Part shown: positions 16,307-24,528 of the stretch, in pieces
Layout: each line of letters starts with the position of its first letter
How positions within the stretch are numbered: the stretch's first letter is position 1
Assembly: GCA_900540045.1 (NCBI GenBank)
Contig: UQEF01000014.1
Coordinates: 1-39,853 of the forward strand
From: an uncultured Eubacteriales bacterium
GTDB lineage: Bacteria; Bacillota; Clostridia; Christensenellales; Aristaeellaceae
Reading direction: 5' to 3'
Length of the DNA stretch: 39,853 bases
Made by a program: the position numbers and the translations under genes
Notes under the pieces: model-generated
Databases searched by the model: none
What the model was told of the DNA's origin: nothing
The model's input: the letters and a program-made list of their open reading frames with translations, nothing else

Positions 16307-17102
16307 CATGACCTTCCTCGTTTTCCTTCAGTACATGTTTGGCACTATACTTTTTGCTTTTCCGGTGAGCGCCGGTTTCGTCTACGACGATATTGCTACG
16401 CCGCTTACGCTCTTCCTGGACTTGATCAAATTGTTCCCGGGTGATGATCTTAGGATGCGAATCGGTGGCTATATAAGTCGTGCATCGCTCACTGGCAACA
16501 GGAGTCATGGTATCGATATACCTTTTGAAGATGATCGAATCGCCGACGTATTTTTTGTTGGCGAGCATCACTTCAATAGCCCTCTTGGACCATTTCTCTT
16601 TTCCCTTGGGGGTCGGAATTCCTTTCTGCTGAAGAACTGCGATGATGCCTAAAATGCTGTAACCCTTTAGATAAAGAGTGTACACCATTTTCACCACATC
16701 AGCTTGCTGCTCATTTATAACCAATTCACCGCATGTATCCCTTGTATAACCATAGCAAGGGCGAGTATATAATCTGGAAGTACCATTTTCCAGGCGGCGT
16801 TCCATGCCCCAATTTACATTTTTGCGTCGGTTTTCATTTTCCTCTTCTGCGATGGCGCTGATGATGGAAATGAGCAACGTATGATCCGCATTGCTGCTGT
16901 CCAGGCTTTCTTGTTCAAAAATCACATGCACACCATGCTTGTGCAGTTCCCGAATAGCGTGCAGGGTAATATAATGATTGGTGATGGACAGTCGCTCAAC
17001 CACATTTTTAAAGATAGTCGATTCAATGGTTGGATAGCTGGCGAAGTCTTCCTTGATAGCTCTGACTTGATTCCAAATGCACGCAGAGATGACTTCGAGC
17101 AT
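16281..17102 (-). pseudogene. Large serine recombinase, 5'-truncated
   Basis: A 273-codon frame whose reliable homology starts near codon 36: YITLHAIRELHKHGVHVIFE and LLISIISAIAEEENENRRKN are the end of a resolvase domain. The recombinase domain follows, with RPCYGYTRDTCGELVINEQQ, GIPTPKGKEKWSKRAIEVML and KKYVGDSIIFKRYI. The N-terminal catalytic part with the nucleophile Ser and the active-site Arg residues is missing, so it should be inactive. The first 35 codons are not recombinase-like and are antisense to the neighbouring ATPase fragment, so a join lies near 16990. It probably belonged to the element that brought the island. Confidence 0.75.
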
Positions 17103-17570
17103 AATGGAGCCTACTATAGGTTGATGGAGCAGCTCAGAGCCCTTGCTGTCGATATCACCCAGCGTATTCGAAGTGCATCCGTTTCGAGAAATAAAGCGCT
17201 AGATGTTGCTCTGAGGAAGGTGGAACAGGTTAGCGCCGAGGTGCTTGAGGAGCTTGGCACCCCTGTAATCTCATCCACAACAAAAGGAAAACTTACCATT
17301 CAGGTTTCATCTGTAAGGAAGGAACTCGGTGAACTGCATGTTAAACCTAGTGAAGCCAACTTAAGAAATGAAGCTCTTGAAAAATTGGATATATTGACTG
17401 GGCGAATTAAAGGTGCAACTCAGTTTAGAGCAATAAACCTCATCCCTGGTTTATCGACAACTGAAAAGGGTATGCTTGCACGGATCTTCAGAAATTTAAT
17501 GGAACATTATCCGCAAGAAGAAGCTCAGAAATGTATTGACATGATACTATCCACTTATTCCGAAACCTGA
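16989..17570 (+). pseudogene. C-terminal fragment of GHKL/Hsp90-like ATP-binding protein
   Basis: This frame encodes about 190 residues beginning near NHIFKDSRFNGWIAGEVFL, then DLIPNARRDDFEHNGAYYRL, a signature I associate with large histidine-kinase-like (GHKL) ATPases common in defence and mobile islands. A helical C-terminus follows. The ATP-binding N-terminal domain is absent, replaced by recombinase sequence on the opposite strand. A further frame shortly after the stop (about 17580-17643, ending KALGEE) may be more debris. Family assignment rests on one motif. Confidence 0.45.
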
Positions 17571-17647
17571 CAATAAACAGAAAGCCTGCCTCTTCTATCA
17601 GAGCGCGGAAAATACAATCTATAAGGCACTTGGCGAGGAATAAGGAT

Positions 17648-17697
17648 AAGGCAATCGCCCACCTCTAGTTTTCAGGTGGGCGATTGCCTTATTTTTG
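17648..17697 (+). terminator. Strong intrinsic terminator
   Basis: A perfect 17-bp stem (17648-17664/17674-17690) with a 9-nt loop, followed by ATTTTTG. Downstream, 17700-17810 shows no gene. Confidence 0.9.
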
Positions 17698-17810
17698 TTT
17701 TGGGGTTATTCTGCGTTTTCGATAAAAGCGTTGCGCCAGGGCGTTAGAGCATTCCAGAGAACAGTACTTTTGTTTCATTGATGTGGGCTTTTACCTTCCA
17801 GATCTGATAA

Positions 17811-18172
17811 CTCATTATGGGCGCTTATAGAGGAGATTCGTAAATTCTGCCAGGAATAATGAGCGGTCCATATCCCATGATTTTTCTGTCATTTGCACCC
17901 AAAACAAAACGAAAGGGCTATTCGCAAAACGATAGCCCCCAACTGCAAAACGAAAGCCGGGCAATCGTTTTGTTATGCACCCAACGAGGACAGTGGGTGC
18001 ATTTTCTCTGTGCGGTTTTTGAGGTAGAAATTGCTTCGGTCATGGCGGCGACGGTGGCCGGCCGGAAAACTGCAAATTTCCGGGTGCAAAAGCCGTTTCG
18101 CAGTCGGATTCTGCAAGACCATAAAGAAAAGGACTGAAACCTTGTATCAAAGTTTCAGTCCTTATTTGCGGA
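17811..18172. repeat. Right copy of about 360-bp inverted repeat
   Basis: Reverse-complement counterpart of 15241-15605. It starts with codons for EIRKFCQE and a stop, the tail of a lost second HipA-like gene. It carries CAAAACGA at 17905, 17925 and 17946, TCGTTTTG at 17965, the TGCACCCA/TGGGTGCA hairpin (17976-18002) and the inverted tRNA terminator (18129-18163), and ends in ATTTGCGGA, the complement of a tRNA-like TCCGCAAAT. Confidence 0.88.
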
Positions 18173-18199
18173 ATGACCGCGAAAACAATACAATTCGGG

Positions 18200-18305
18200 G
18201 CTTTCGTTTTTTAGTCGAGCTTTCGTTTGGAATTTGGTGCAGTTGGGTGCAAAGTGGGTGCAAAACTCGAAGAATTTGGTGCACCCACAGCTTTCGTTTT
18301 GCTGT
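18200..18305. repeat. Third block of TCGTTTTG / TGGGTGCA motifs
   Basis: Just beyond the right inverted repeat the same words recur: CTTTCGTTTT (18202), CTTTCGTTTGG (18220), CTTTCGTTTTG (18291) and GGTGCA or GGGTGCA four times between 18235 and 18285. The layout looks like integrase arm sites or iterons. Confidence 0.65.
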
Positions 18306-18400
18306 TATCAGCGAAAGAACGATGGCCCGGGGCCGAAAGAAGAAATTTTCGGATTACATCCGTACGGAGGTTGCGAGGATTTACAGATTACTCCACAATG

Positions 18401-18428
18401 TAGGTACCCTGCGCAGGGTGCCTATTTT
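18401..18428 (+). terminator. Intrinsic terminator
   Basis: TAGGTACCCTGC pairs with GCAGGGTGCCTA (one internal mismatch), then TTTTT. It lies upstream of the XRE gene and insulates it from the repeat region. Confidence 0.75.
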
Positions 18429-18530
18429 TCATTTTGGGTGCATTTTCATAGGGCTGACTTTCCTATGCCCATAACGGGTTTCATGGTAGTACGGCTACAA
18501 TGACAAGAGCGCCGGAAGGTGGCATAATAT

Positions 18531-18791
18531 ATGTGCAGAGTAATTGATCTGGTGAAAACCGGAAAGAACATCGAGCGGCTTCTGGCTGAACGCGGACTGA
18601 CAGCAAAGGACGTTCAGCAGCGCTTGGGCTTTGCAGAGCGGCGCCCGGTATATTTCTGGATTGCAGGCAAGAACCTTCCCTCAATCGATAACCTGTTCAT
18701 TCTTACAGAAATGCTGCAAGTTCCGATTGATGAGATTCTCATCGCCAAGGATGAATACATACAGCAGAGAGGTGAAAATTCACATGAGTGA
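18531..18791 (+). CDS. XRE-like helix-turn-helix protein
   Basis: An 86-residue Cro/C1-type HTH protein: NIERLLAERGLTAKDVQQRL, then PVYFWIAGKNLPSIDNLFIL, the usual five-helix fold, with MLQVPIDEILI at its end. ATG 18531 is supported by GGAAGGTGG eight bases upstream. The TGA overlaps the ATG of the next gene by 8 bp. Probably autoregulates the four-gene cassette. Confidence 0.85.
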   Translation: MCRVIDLVKTGKNIERLLAERGLTAKDVQQRLGFAERRPVYFWIAGKNLPSIDNLFILTEMLQVPIDEILIAKDEYIQQRGENSHE

Positions 18792-19125
18792 AATTGTTCA
18801 TCAGCCCGGGAAATTGGATTTTCTGATCGTAACAAAAGATGTAAGCGTGACTGAATTCCGCAGAAAGCCATCCGCAGTGTGGGCCTATTTGAAAACGCCC
18901 GGGCATGTCATTTTCTTCACTCGCCGCGGCAAGCGAAACTGCGCGATCATGTCCATCGAGACCCATGCTTGCCTGAGCGGTGATTACGAAAAGACCATGC
19001 GTGAAATTGAAGAAGCTGCGGCTGCATGGCGCGAGGAGCAGAAGGCTCTGAGGAGGGCCAGAAGGGAGGCCAAGAGTGGTACCGGAAAAGATTGCTCAAA
19101 TGCTGACGGCGCTAAAGACGCCTGA
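18784..19125 (+). CDS. Phd/YefM-type antitoxin-like protein
   Basis: A 113-residue protein with a Phd/YefM-type N-terminal fold: DVSVTEFRRKPSAVWAYLKT, then GHVIFFTRRGKRNCAIMSIE, matching the strand-helix DNA-binding core of type II antitoxins. The C-terminus is a charged helix (EEAAAAWREEQKALRRARRE) that could hold a toxin partner. Starts at ATG 18784 with AGAGGTG upstream, overlapping the HTH gene; it overlaps the next frame by 50 bp. No RelE, Doc or PIN toxin follows, so the partner, if any, is unconventional. Confidence 0.75.
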   Translation: MSEIVHQPGKLDFLIVTKDVSVTEFRRKPSAVWAYLKTPGHVIFFTRRGKRNCAIMSIETHACLSGDYEKTMREIEEAAAAWREEQKALRRARREAKSGTGKDCSNADGAKDA

Positions 19126-19270
19126 CTTTTTCATCAGGGACAATAGAACCGCAACTGAAAGCATCCATGATATCCTCCGTGATTATCTTGCACGCGCTAC
19201 CGATACCATGACCGTTGAGGTCGATGCAGAACTGCTTATGGTGAAAATGTATGAACTACTATATTGCTGA
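19076..19270 (+). CDS. Small protein of unknown function
   Basis: A 64-residue frame starting GTG 19076 with GGGAGG 7 bp upstream. The protein is mostly helical and acidic (TESIHDILRDYLARATDTMT, then VEVDAELLMVKMYELLY). I do not recognise it. It overlaps the antitoxin-like gene by 50 bp and the phosphoesterase start by 20 bp, which argues for a real, coupled gene. Confidence 0.55.
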   Translation: MVPEKIAQMLTALKTPDFFIRDNRTATESIHDILRDYLARATDTMTVEVDAELLMVKMYELLYC

Positions 19271-19830
19271 TCTTCATCTGGGTCATGCCAATGCAATCCG
19301 CTTTGACAATCGACCATTTGCTGATGTTGATGAAATGAATGAATCACTTATCCGCAGCTGGAACAGCATGGTTACCAAGCAGGATACGGTCTATGTACTG
19401 GGCGATTTCATTTAGGCAAAGGAGTCACAGTGGCCAGCCTTTCTTGAAAGGCTCAACGGCGGAAAAGTTCTGATTCGCGGCAATCATGATCCCAGAGAAT
19501 TCAGTCAGACCACCAAACGGTATTTTCAGGATATCGCACCTATAAAGGAAATCACCGACAGCGGCAAGCATGTAATTATGTGCCATTACCTCATCCCTTT
19601 TCATAGGGCTGATTATGATGAAAACTGCTATATGCTTCATGGGCATGTTCATAATACCCGTGAAAATACTTTCCTTCTTCGATGGCGCGAAGAGATTCGC
19701 AATGCCTGCACGGAAAGACATCATGTCCGCGGGCAGTTCATCAACGTCGGCTGTATGATGCCTTGGATGGACTATCAGCCAAGAACATTGGCAGAAATCA
19801 TCGAACGGGAGGAGGCTGCTTCTCATGCAT
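19251..19830 (+). pseudogene. Calcineurin-like metallophosphoesterase with amber stop
   Basis: From ATG 19251 the frame reads MNYYIADLHLGHANAIRF, a metallophosphoesterase start (DLHxGH). VYVLGDFI, then RGNHD, CHYLIPFHRA, LHGHVHNTREN and NVGCMMPWMDYQPRT give the full metal-ligand series. A TAG at 19413-19415 follows GDFI, where relatives usually have Trp, so a single TGG to TAG change is likely. After the normal family end (about residue 190) the frame runs on without a stop into the antisense of the next gene, so the natural stop is also lost. The given end is approximate. Fourth member of the XRE-Phd cassette, now probably inactive unless TAG is suppressed. Confidence 0.8.
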
Positions 19831-20003
19831 TGAGGCTCTGGAACAAACAGGGCCGGATTTCTAATCTTCTTCATCCTATCTCTCATCTGCCTGATAGATA
19901 TATGGCAGCGAGTTTCTTCCCGGCTGATGTGTCCCAAATATGTGCTGAAATATGGCATGAGCATCCTTCCAAGATTGGAGTTGTCAGCCAGTCATCTTTA
20001 AAA

Positions 20004-20876
20004 TCACTCCGCCCACGTCTCGACCGCATACATGCCGTCATCCATTACCAGCAATCCCTGGTAAAATTCAAATCTCGCCAGAAAAGCGCCTTCGGGCGAA
20101 TGAAGCGTGTACACCTCCGTATTTCCCGTCACACACAGGGCGTTGCGCTTGCCTGTCACCACAAGCCCGGACAACCACTCTATCTTTTCCCCAGTTTCCT
20201 CTTCGTCAATCTCAATGTCGATGTATCCAGCCTCGCAATCCAAACGGCTTGCGGTGAGCGTCGCGCCCTCAAACACGCCTTCATCAACCCCCAGAAACTC
20301 GGCCAGCGGAGTACGGCGGATGTTCAAGGGCTTGATCGGGCAATCAAACTCTGCTTCCAAATCGTAACCCATGACCTCTGTAAAGCAAGCTATGTAAAGC
20401 GCATAGGCGTTAGGCTCCAGATTCTCCACCACCCGGTTGCCTGTGATTGCCAACGGGATGATCTCCACAATGCCATCCGAGCCATAGCGCACGGCGCTGT
20501 ATGTATCCAGGCCGTAGTCGCGTATCCCAAAGGCTTGATCCTCCATCTGTGGCTCGGCCGCAGCGGCAATCAGGCTTTCCAGTTCAAGAACGCGGTTCAC
20601 ATCAAGCCGCCTGACAAGAGTCACGTTCTGGCACTCCGCCAGAAATGCCAGCCGTTCTTCATCGGTATCCGGCAGCGGGTCGTCGCTTTGATATTGCCAC
20701 ACGCACCCCTCCTCATCTAGCAAGACAGCTTCAGAACAAACGCCTGATCTGTCTTGCTGGTAGCAGTGCATGAGCAAAATGCGCGCGTCCTCCGCCTCAC
20801 AGTTCGCTGGCGCAGCGAATATCAGTATCAGGGCTGCTATCAGTATTAGCGCCGTCCATGTCCGCTTTTTCTTCAT
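20004..20876 (-). CDS. Exported protein of unknown function (paralogue A)
   Basis: A 290-residue protein with a signal peptide (KKKRTWTALILIAALILIFA, cleavage near residue 27). The mature part is mixed alpha/beta and acidic. Segments LLMHCYQQDRSG, DYGLDTYSAVRYG, ALYIACFTEVMG and LVVTGKRNAL recur almost unchanged in the gene at 22802-23734, so the two are paralogues. ATG 20876 has AGGAGG upstream. It follows the regulator gene by 25 bp. No known domain recognised. Confidence 0.8.
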   Translation of the reverse strand: MKKKRTWTALILIAALILIFAAPANCEAEDARILLMHCYQQDRSGVCSEAVLLDEEGCVWQYQSDDPLPDTDEERLAFLAECQNVTLVRRLDVNRVLELESLIAAAAEPQMEDQAFGIRDYGLDTYSAVRYGSDGIVEIIPLAITGNRVVENLEPNAYALYIACFTEVMGYDLEAEFDCPIKPLNIRRTPLAEFLGVDEGVFEGATLTASRLDCEAGYIDIEIDEEETGEKIEWLSGLVVTGKRNALCVTGNTEVYTLHSPEGAFLARFEFYQGLLVMDDGMYAVETWAE

Positions 20877-20901
20877 GGATGATTCCTCCTGTAAAATGCT
20901 G

Positions 20902-22665
20902 TCATCGGTCGGGATTCCGGCTCTCGCCGGCCTCCTGCTCATTCAGGGGCACAATCATATTTTCTATCGCCACGCACAGCTTCGGATGGTGAATGACAAA
21001 GTGAATGGTGGGTTTTCTACACTTGGATATGCTTACCCACTTTCCTTCACTGATGAATATCTGAATATTCCGGAATGCGCCACGACCATTTTCCCGGGCG
21101 GTATAGCCGGGGTGCGACTGCGCGAAGGCGCGTGTGAGGCGCAGGTGTTCCCAATAGTCTGCTTCGTCGTAGTGAACCGGCATCCCGGCAAACACCTCAG
21201 ACATCGCGACCGACACGCTCTCCTGCCCAAACTCTTTCTGCGTCAGGACGGGGAATTCTTCCTCGTAGCTTCCGTTGTCGAGCATTGCCGCCACAAAACC
21301 TTTCATCTGCGCGCAGGCCTCCAGCATACGCCGCCCATCGCTGTCAGGAACGCCGTTTTTCTCCAGCAATCGCGATAGACATTCCTCCGAAAGCGTGTGG
21401 GTCGGAAGGGTGGTCAGGAGACTTCGGCGCTTCCCCGGCTTAAGCGCCTCCGCAGCAAGGAATGAGCCATAGACGTTTTCCGCCGTCCCGCAGTAGATAT
21501 CCATCAGTGGCTGCGCCTTTTTCAGAATGGCTTCGGCGCGCCGTCTGTAATATGCCAGATCGCTGCCGGATTTGGAAAACAGGTAGCGGCCATGAGCAAA
21601 ATTCCCGGAGATGCATTCGCCCTCAACCGCCACCGCGCCGGAACAGAACAGCAGATGCCCGTAAACGGCGTTCTGTCTGCCGGGGAGATACCACGGCATA
21701 ATCTGTCCCGTCATGTACAGCGGAATCCAGCTTTCCAGCCCCAGCATCATTTCGCCAAAGGGGCGGTTGAGGTCATGCACCATATCCAGGCGCAGTCCCT
21801 TTTTGAGGATTGCCGCCAGTCCGAGCATCCATTTTTTGGAGAATTCCATATCCTGCGCCAGTTCCTCAATTGGCATATCGCTGCAGATAAATACCGGCTC
21901 ACGCGACCGGGAAAGCGCCGTGGCCTTGAGAAAATCCAGCGTGGCCTGACGGAAGTTCTCCAGCCCATAGCATGTCCTGGTCGTAGGAAGCTGGAAGGGA
22001 ACGGTAGGCACCTTCAATTCGTCAAAGCGGATAGCGCGAATATAGTCGTTCAGGTCAAAATTGTCCAGCTTTTCCAAAAAGGAAATAATCGGGTTTTTCT
22101 GGCTGGCCGCACCGCTCAGCAGCCACTTTGCCACCTCGCAGGCGCAAGCGCCGTCTTCGCTGAGCGCACCTTGCTGCACACCCATCAGATGCGCAAGCGC
22201 AGCGCGTTCAGACGGCTCTGCGCACCGGCGGGCCGCAAAATTACCCACACCTTGCGCAAACGCGGCGGAATTCGCGGGCGTGCGCTGTCCCGTGCGGATA
22301 CGGGACAGATAGGAGGGGTCGAAATTCAGCGCCCGCGCCATATCGCTGGAACGCAGGTTAAGCACATTGATGAGCAGATCGAAATTCACTGCGAGCCGGT
22401 TTCCCTCTTTTTCGTCATATCTCAGTGATTTTTGCAGGGCCGAAAGCAGCTCCGGCTGTGTAAATCCGTCCATTCCTTTACGCTGCGCAAGGCGAGCCAA
22501 CCCCTTGGAGAGATTGAGAAGCGGTTCGCCATCCGGCGCGGGCGTACGCTCCCCGCTTCGGTAGCGGCTGATAACCGCCGTGGACAAGCCGCTGGCGTCG
22601 GCCAGATCCTTTGCGGTAATGCCTATTTGATGGATATAACCGTTAAGAGCCTCTTCGAATCGCAT
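20902..22665 (-). CDS. Large regulator with two helix-turn-helix domains
   Basis: A 587-residue cytoplasmic protein. The N-terminal HTH (about 12-38: ITAKDLADASGLSTAVISRY) and a second one (about 98-125: LRSSDMARALNFDPSYLSRI) are both XRE-like and both end in an RxGxRTPA wing. The remaining 400 residues, with FICSDMPIEELAQDM, HDLNRPFGEMMLGL and CSGAVAVEG, form a probable sensor domain I cannot name. It has its own promoter (22717-22745) and is followed by exported paralogue A. Likely controls the surrounding exported-protein genes. Confidence 0.75.
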   Translation of the reverse strand: MRFEEALNGYIHQIGITAKDLADASGLSTAVISRYRSGERTPAPDGEPLLNLSKGLARLAQRKGMDGFTQPELLSALQKSLRYDEKEGNRLAVNFDLLINVLNLRSSDMARALNFDPSYLSRIRTGQRTPANSAAFAQGVGNFAARRCAEPSERAALAHLMGVQQGALSEDGACACEVAKWLLSGAASQKNPIISFLEKLDNFDLNDYIRAIRFDELKVPTVPFQLPTTRTCYGLENFRQATLDFLKATALSRSREPVFICSDMPIEELAQDMEFSKKWMLGLAAILKKGLRLDMVHDLNRPFGEMMLGLESWIPLYMTGQIMPWYLPGRQNAVYGHLLFCSGAVAVEGECISGNFAHGRYLFSKSGSDLAYYRRRAEAILKKAQPLMDIYCGTAENVYGSFLAAEALKPGKRRSLLTTLPTHTLSEECLSRLLEKNGVPDSDGRRMLEACAQMKGFVAAMLDNGSYEEEFPVLTQKEFGQESVSVAMSEVFAGMPVHYDEADYWEHLRLTRAFAQSHPGYTARENGRGAFRNIQIFISEGKWVSISKCRKPTIHFVIHHPKLCVAIENMIVPLNEQEAGESRNPDR

Positions 22666-22716
22666 GACCTCTTTTATCTCCTTTTCTCATGGCCGGACGC
22701 CGTTTTTCCTGCCCTG

Positions 22717-22745
22717 ATTATACCATGAAAAGGAGGCCCTTTCAA
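22717..22745 (-). promoter_or_regulatory. Promoter of the double-HTH regulator gene
   Basis: On the minus strand TTGAAA (22745-22740), 17-bp spacer, TATAAT (22722-22717), about 50 bp before the start codon. Confidence 0.75.
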
Positions 22746-22801
22746 ATCCGTTCCTTTCGATGGCAAAGCCTGCGTTTCCTGCGCAGCGATCCAGCGCTTC
22801 A

Positions 22802-23734
22802 TCATTCCGTTCTTTTTTTGATGCCTTCCCTCGTCCTGTCGATGGCATCCTGCGCATTTTTCAAGTCCTCTAACTTTTCAAGTTCCTCCGTGCTTAGTGC
22901 TTCCACCGTATACATGCCGTCTGGCCGCGCCAGCAGACTGTCGCTGAACACAAATTCTGCCTCCGCCCCCTCCGGCGTGACCAGCAGGTACGTTGTTTCG
23001 CCGCCTTCAGGTTTCAGGGCGCTGCGCTTGCCTGTAACCGCGAGGCTTTGAAGCCATGCCAGCTTTTCCTCCGCCTCCGTGCCCTCGAGCGTCCGTTCCG
23101 TGCCGTTTTCCCGCACCGCCACCGTCGCGTCTTCAAAAATATTCTTTTCAACGCCGCAGAAATCCGTCAGAGACATGCGCTCAAACGGCGTGGGCTGATA
23201 CAGAAATTCATATTCGTCGCTGTCCAGATCATTGCCCAGCACTTCCGTAAACAGGGCCAGATAAACCGCGCGGGCGTTGATATCTGTATTTTCATAGGTC
23301 CAGTCTCCCCACTTCGCCAGGCAGATGATTTCCGCCTCTCCACCGTCTCCGTAACGGATGGCGCTGTATGTGTCAAGACCGTAATCCAATATATGTCCCG
23401 GACCACGTTTCACTTCTTCAGGCTGTATGGCAGCGATCAGGCTCCGGATTTCCTCCACCCTGCGTTTGTCCAACTGCCCCACGTGCTCCACGTCTTCAGT
23501 TTTACCCAGCAGTTCCAGCCGTTCGGCGTCTTCTCTGGGCAGCCCCATTTCGTTTTCGTAGTGCCAAATTCCGCCCTCTTCATCCAGGAACGCCGCATCT
23601 GCGTAAACGCCCCATCCCACCTGCTGATAGCAGGCCATCAGGATGATCTGCGGCCGCTCTCCTCCCTCGGCCAGCGCCGGCGCCGCCAGCGGCAGGCACG
23701 CTGCCAGCAAAAACAGCATAATCCTTTTCAGCAT
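22802..23734 (-). CDS. Exported protein of unknown function (paralogue B)
   Basis: A 310-residue protein with a signal peptide (LKRIMLFLLAACLPLAAPAL, cleavage at ALA near residue 22). It parallels paralogue A: ILMACYQQVGWG, DEEGGIWHYE, DYGLDTYSAIRYG, YLALFTEVLGNDL and LAVTGKRSAL lie in the same order. An extra acidic, helical C-terminal tail (STEELEKLEDLKNAQDAIDR) is unique to it. AGGAGG lies 10 bp before ATG 23734. About 205 bp without a supported gene separates it from the upstream membrane protein. Confidence 0.8.
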   Translation of the reverse strand: MLKRIMLFLLAACLPLAAPALAEGGERPQIILMACYQQVGWGVYADAAFLDEEGGIWHYENEMGLPREDAERLELLGKTEDVEHVGQLDKRRVEEIRSLIAAIQPEEVKRGPGHILDYGLDTYSAIRYGDGGEAEIICLAKWGDWTYENTDINARAVYLALFTEVLGNDLDSDEYEFLYQPTPFERMSLTDFCGVEKNIFEDATVAVRENGTERTLEGTEAEEKLAWLQSLAVTGKRSALKPEGGETTYLLVTPEGAEAEFVFSDSLLARPDGMYTVEALSTEELEKLEDLKNAQDAIDRTREGIKKRTE

Positions 23735-23939
23735 ATTCTGTTTTCCTCCTGTTATGGTATGTCAGCATCATCCAGAAGCCATCCGGGAGCGCGCCCCATA
23801 GTCAAGGCGATAGAGGGAAAATGCAAGGATAATCCATTCCTTTATGGGCTTATATTCCTGCGCACGTCTCCACTGCGCTTTTCCGCTCATATATAAGCCG
23901 GCAGCCCATTCCCTCATATATGCCAGCCAATGTGCGCGA

Positions 23940-24509
23940 TCATTTATCCGGTTTTCTGCGGCCCTTTCCAAGTCCGGAAAGTCCTTCAACAATATAAACC
24001 AGCCCCATCACCGCCGGCGCCACGCCCAGCGTAAACAGCCCGGCGCCCATCACCAGTGACGGTATGTGGGGCGACGGATACCCTATCTCCGAAGCCAGCA
24101 GATATCCGCCCCCGCCCAGGCAGGCCGCCCCAAGGATCAGCCAAAGCAGGGCAAAGAGCAGGAAAAATGCCGGATGCATGTTGATATAACAGTTTACCAT
24201 CCACGCCGTATGAGGGCTGTATCCCCCTTCCGGAGGGCCCCCTGTATTCAGCGCGGCCACGATTTCAGCGGCAGTCCGGGCATACGGTTTCATGAACGCC
24301 CCTATCAGCATCCACATAGCCGCGCCGCAGACTGCCATGCCCAGAGCCGCCGGGGCGCGCGTCTCTCCGCGCAGCAGCCACCATATCCCCATCCCTACGC
24401 ATACAATCGTCAAAAGTGCCAGCAGCCACCGGAAAAGCCGCATCACGACAAAGCATATTCTCGTCTGGCGCAGGGCATATTCCTGATTTTCGCGCCATGT
24501 ATCTTCCAT
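23940..24509 (-). CDS. Small multi-pass membrane protein
   Basis: A 189-residue protein with about four hydrophobic helices: near residues 24-45, 55-75, 115-140 and 150-175. A short charged N-terminus (MEDTWRENQEYALRQTR) and a basic end (GKGRRKPDK) face the cytoplasm by the positive-inside rule. Start at ATG 24509, 9-10 bp after AAGGGGG; a GTG at 24518 is too close. It resembles the next gene upstream in architecture, with helix pairs separated by an AALNTGGPPEGG-type loop, and may be a distant paralogue. Confidence 0.7.
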   Translation of the reverse strand: MEDTWRENQEYALRQTRICFVVMRLFRWLLALLTIVCVGMGIWWLLRGETRAPAALGMAVCGAAMWMLIGAFMKPYARTAAEIVAALNTGGPPEGGYSPHTAWMVNCYINMHPAFFLLFALLWLILGAACLGGGGYLLASEIGYPSPHIPSLVMGAGLFTLGVAPAVMGLVYIVEGLSGLGKGRRKPDK

Positions 24510-24528
24510 TCTATCCACTCCCCCTTTC

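Noticed and set aside
18322..18474. Small plus-strand frame starting MARGRKKKFSDY
   Set aside because: No ribosome site, and it runs through the terminator hairpin at 18401-18428; possibly the start of a lost gene.
18500..18528. ATGACA-17-CATAAT as a promoter for the XRE gene
   Set aside because: The transcription start would fall downstream of ATG 18531, which has a good ribosome site at 18513-18522.
19830..20720. Continuation of the phosphoesterase frame
   Set aside because: It goes on without a stop antisense to the exported paralogue A gene and has no family resemblance there.
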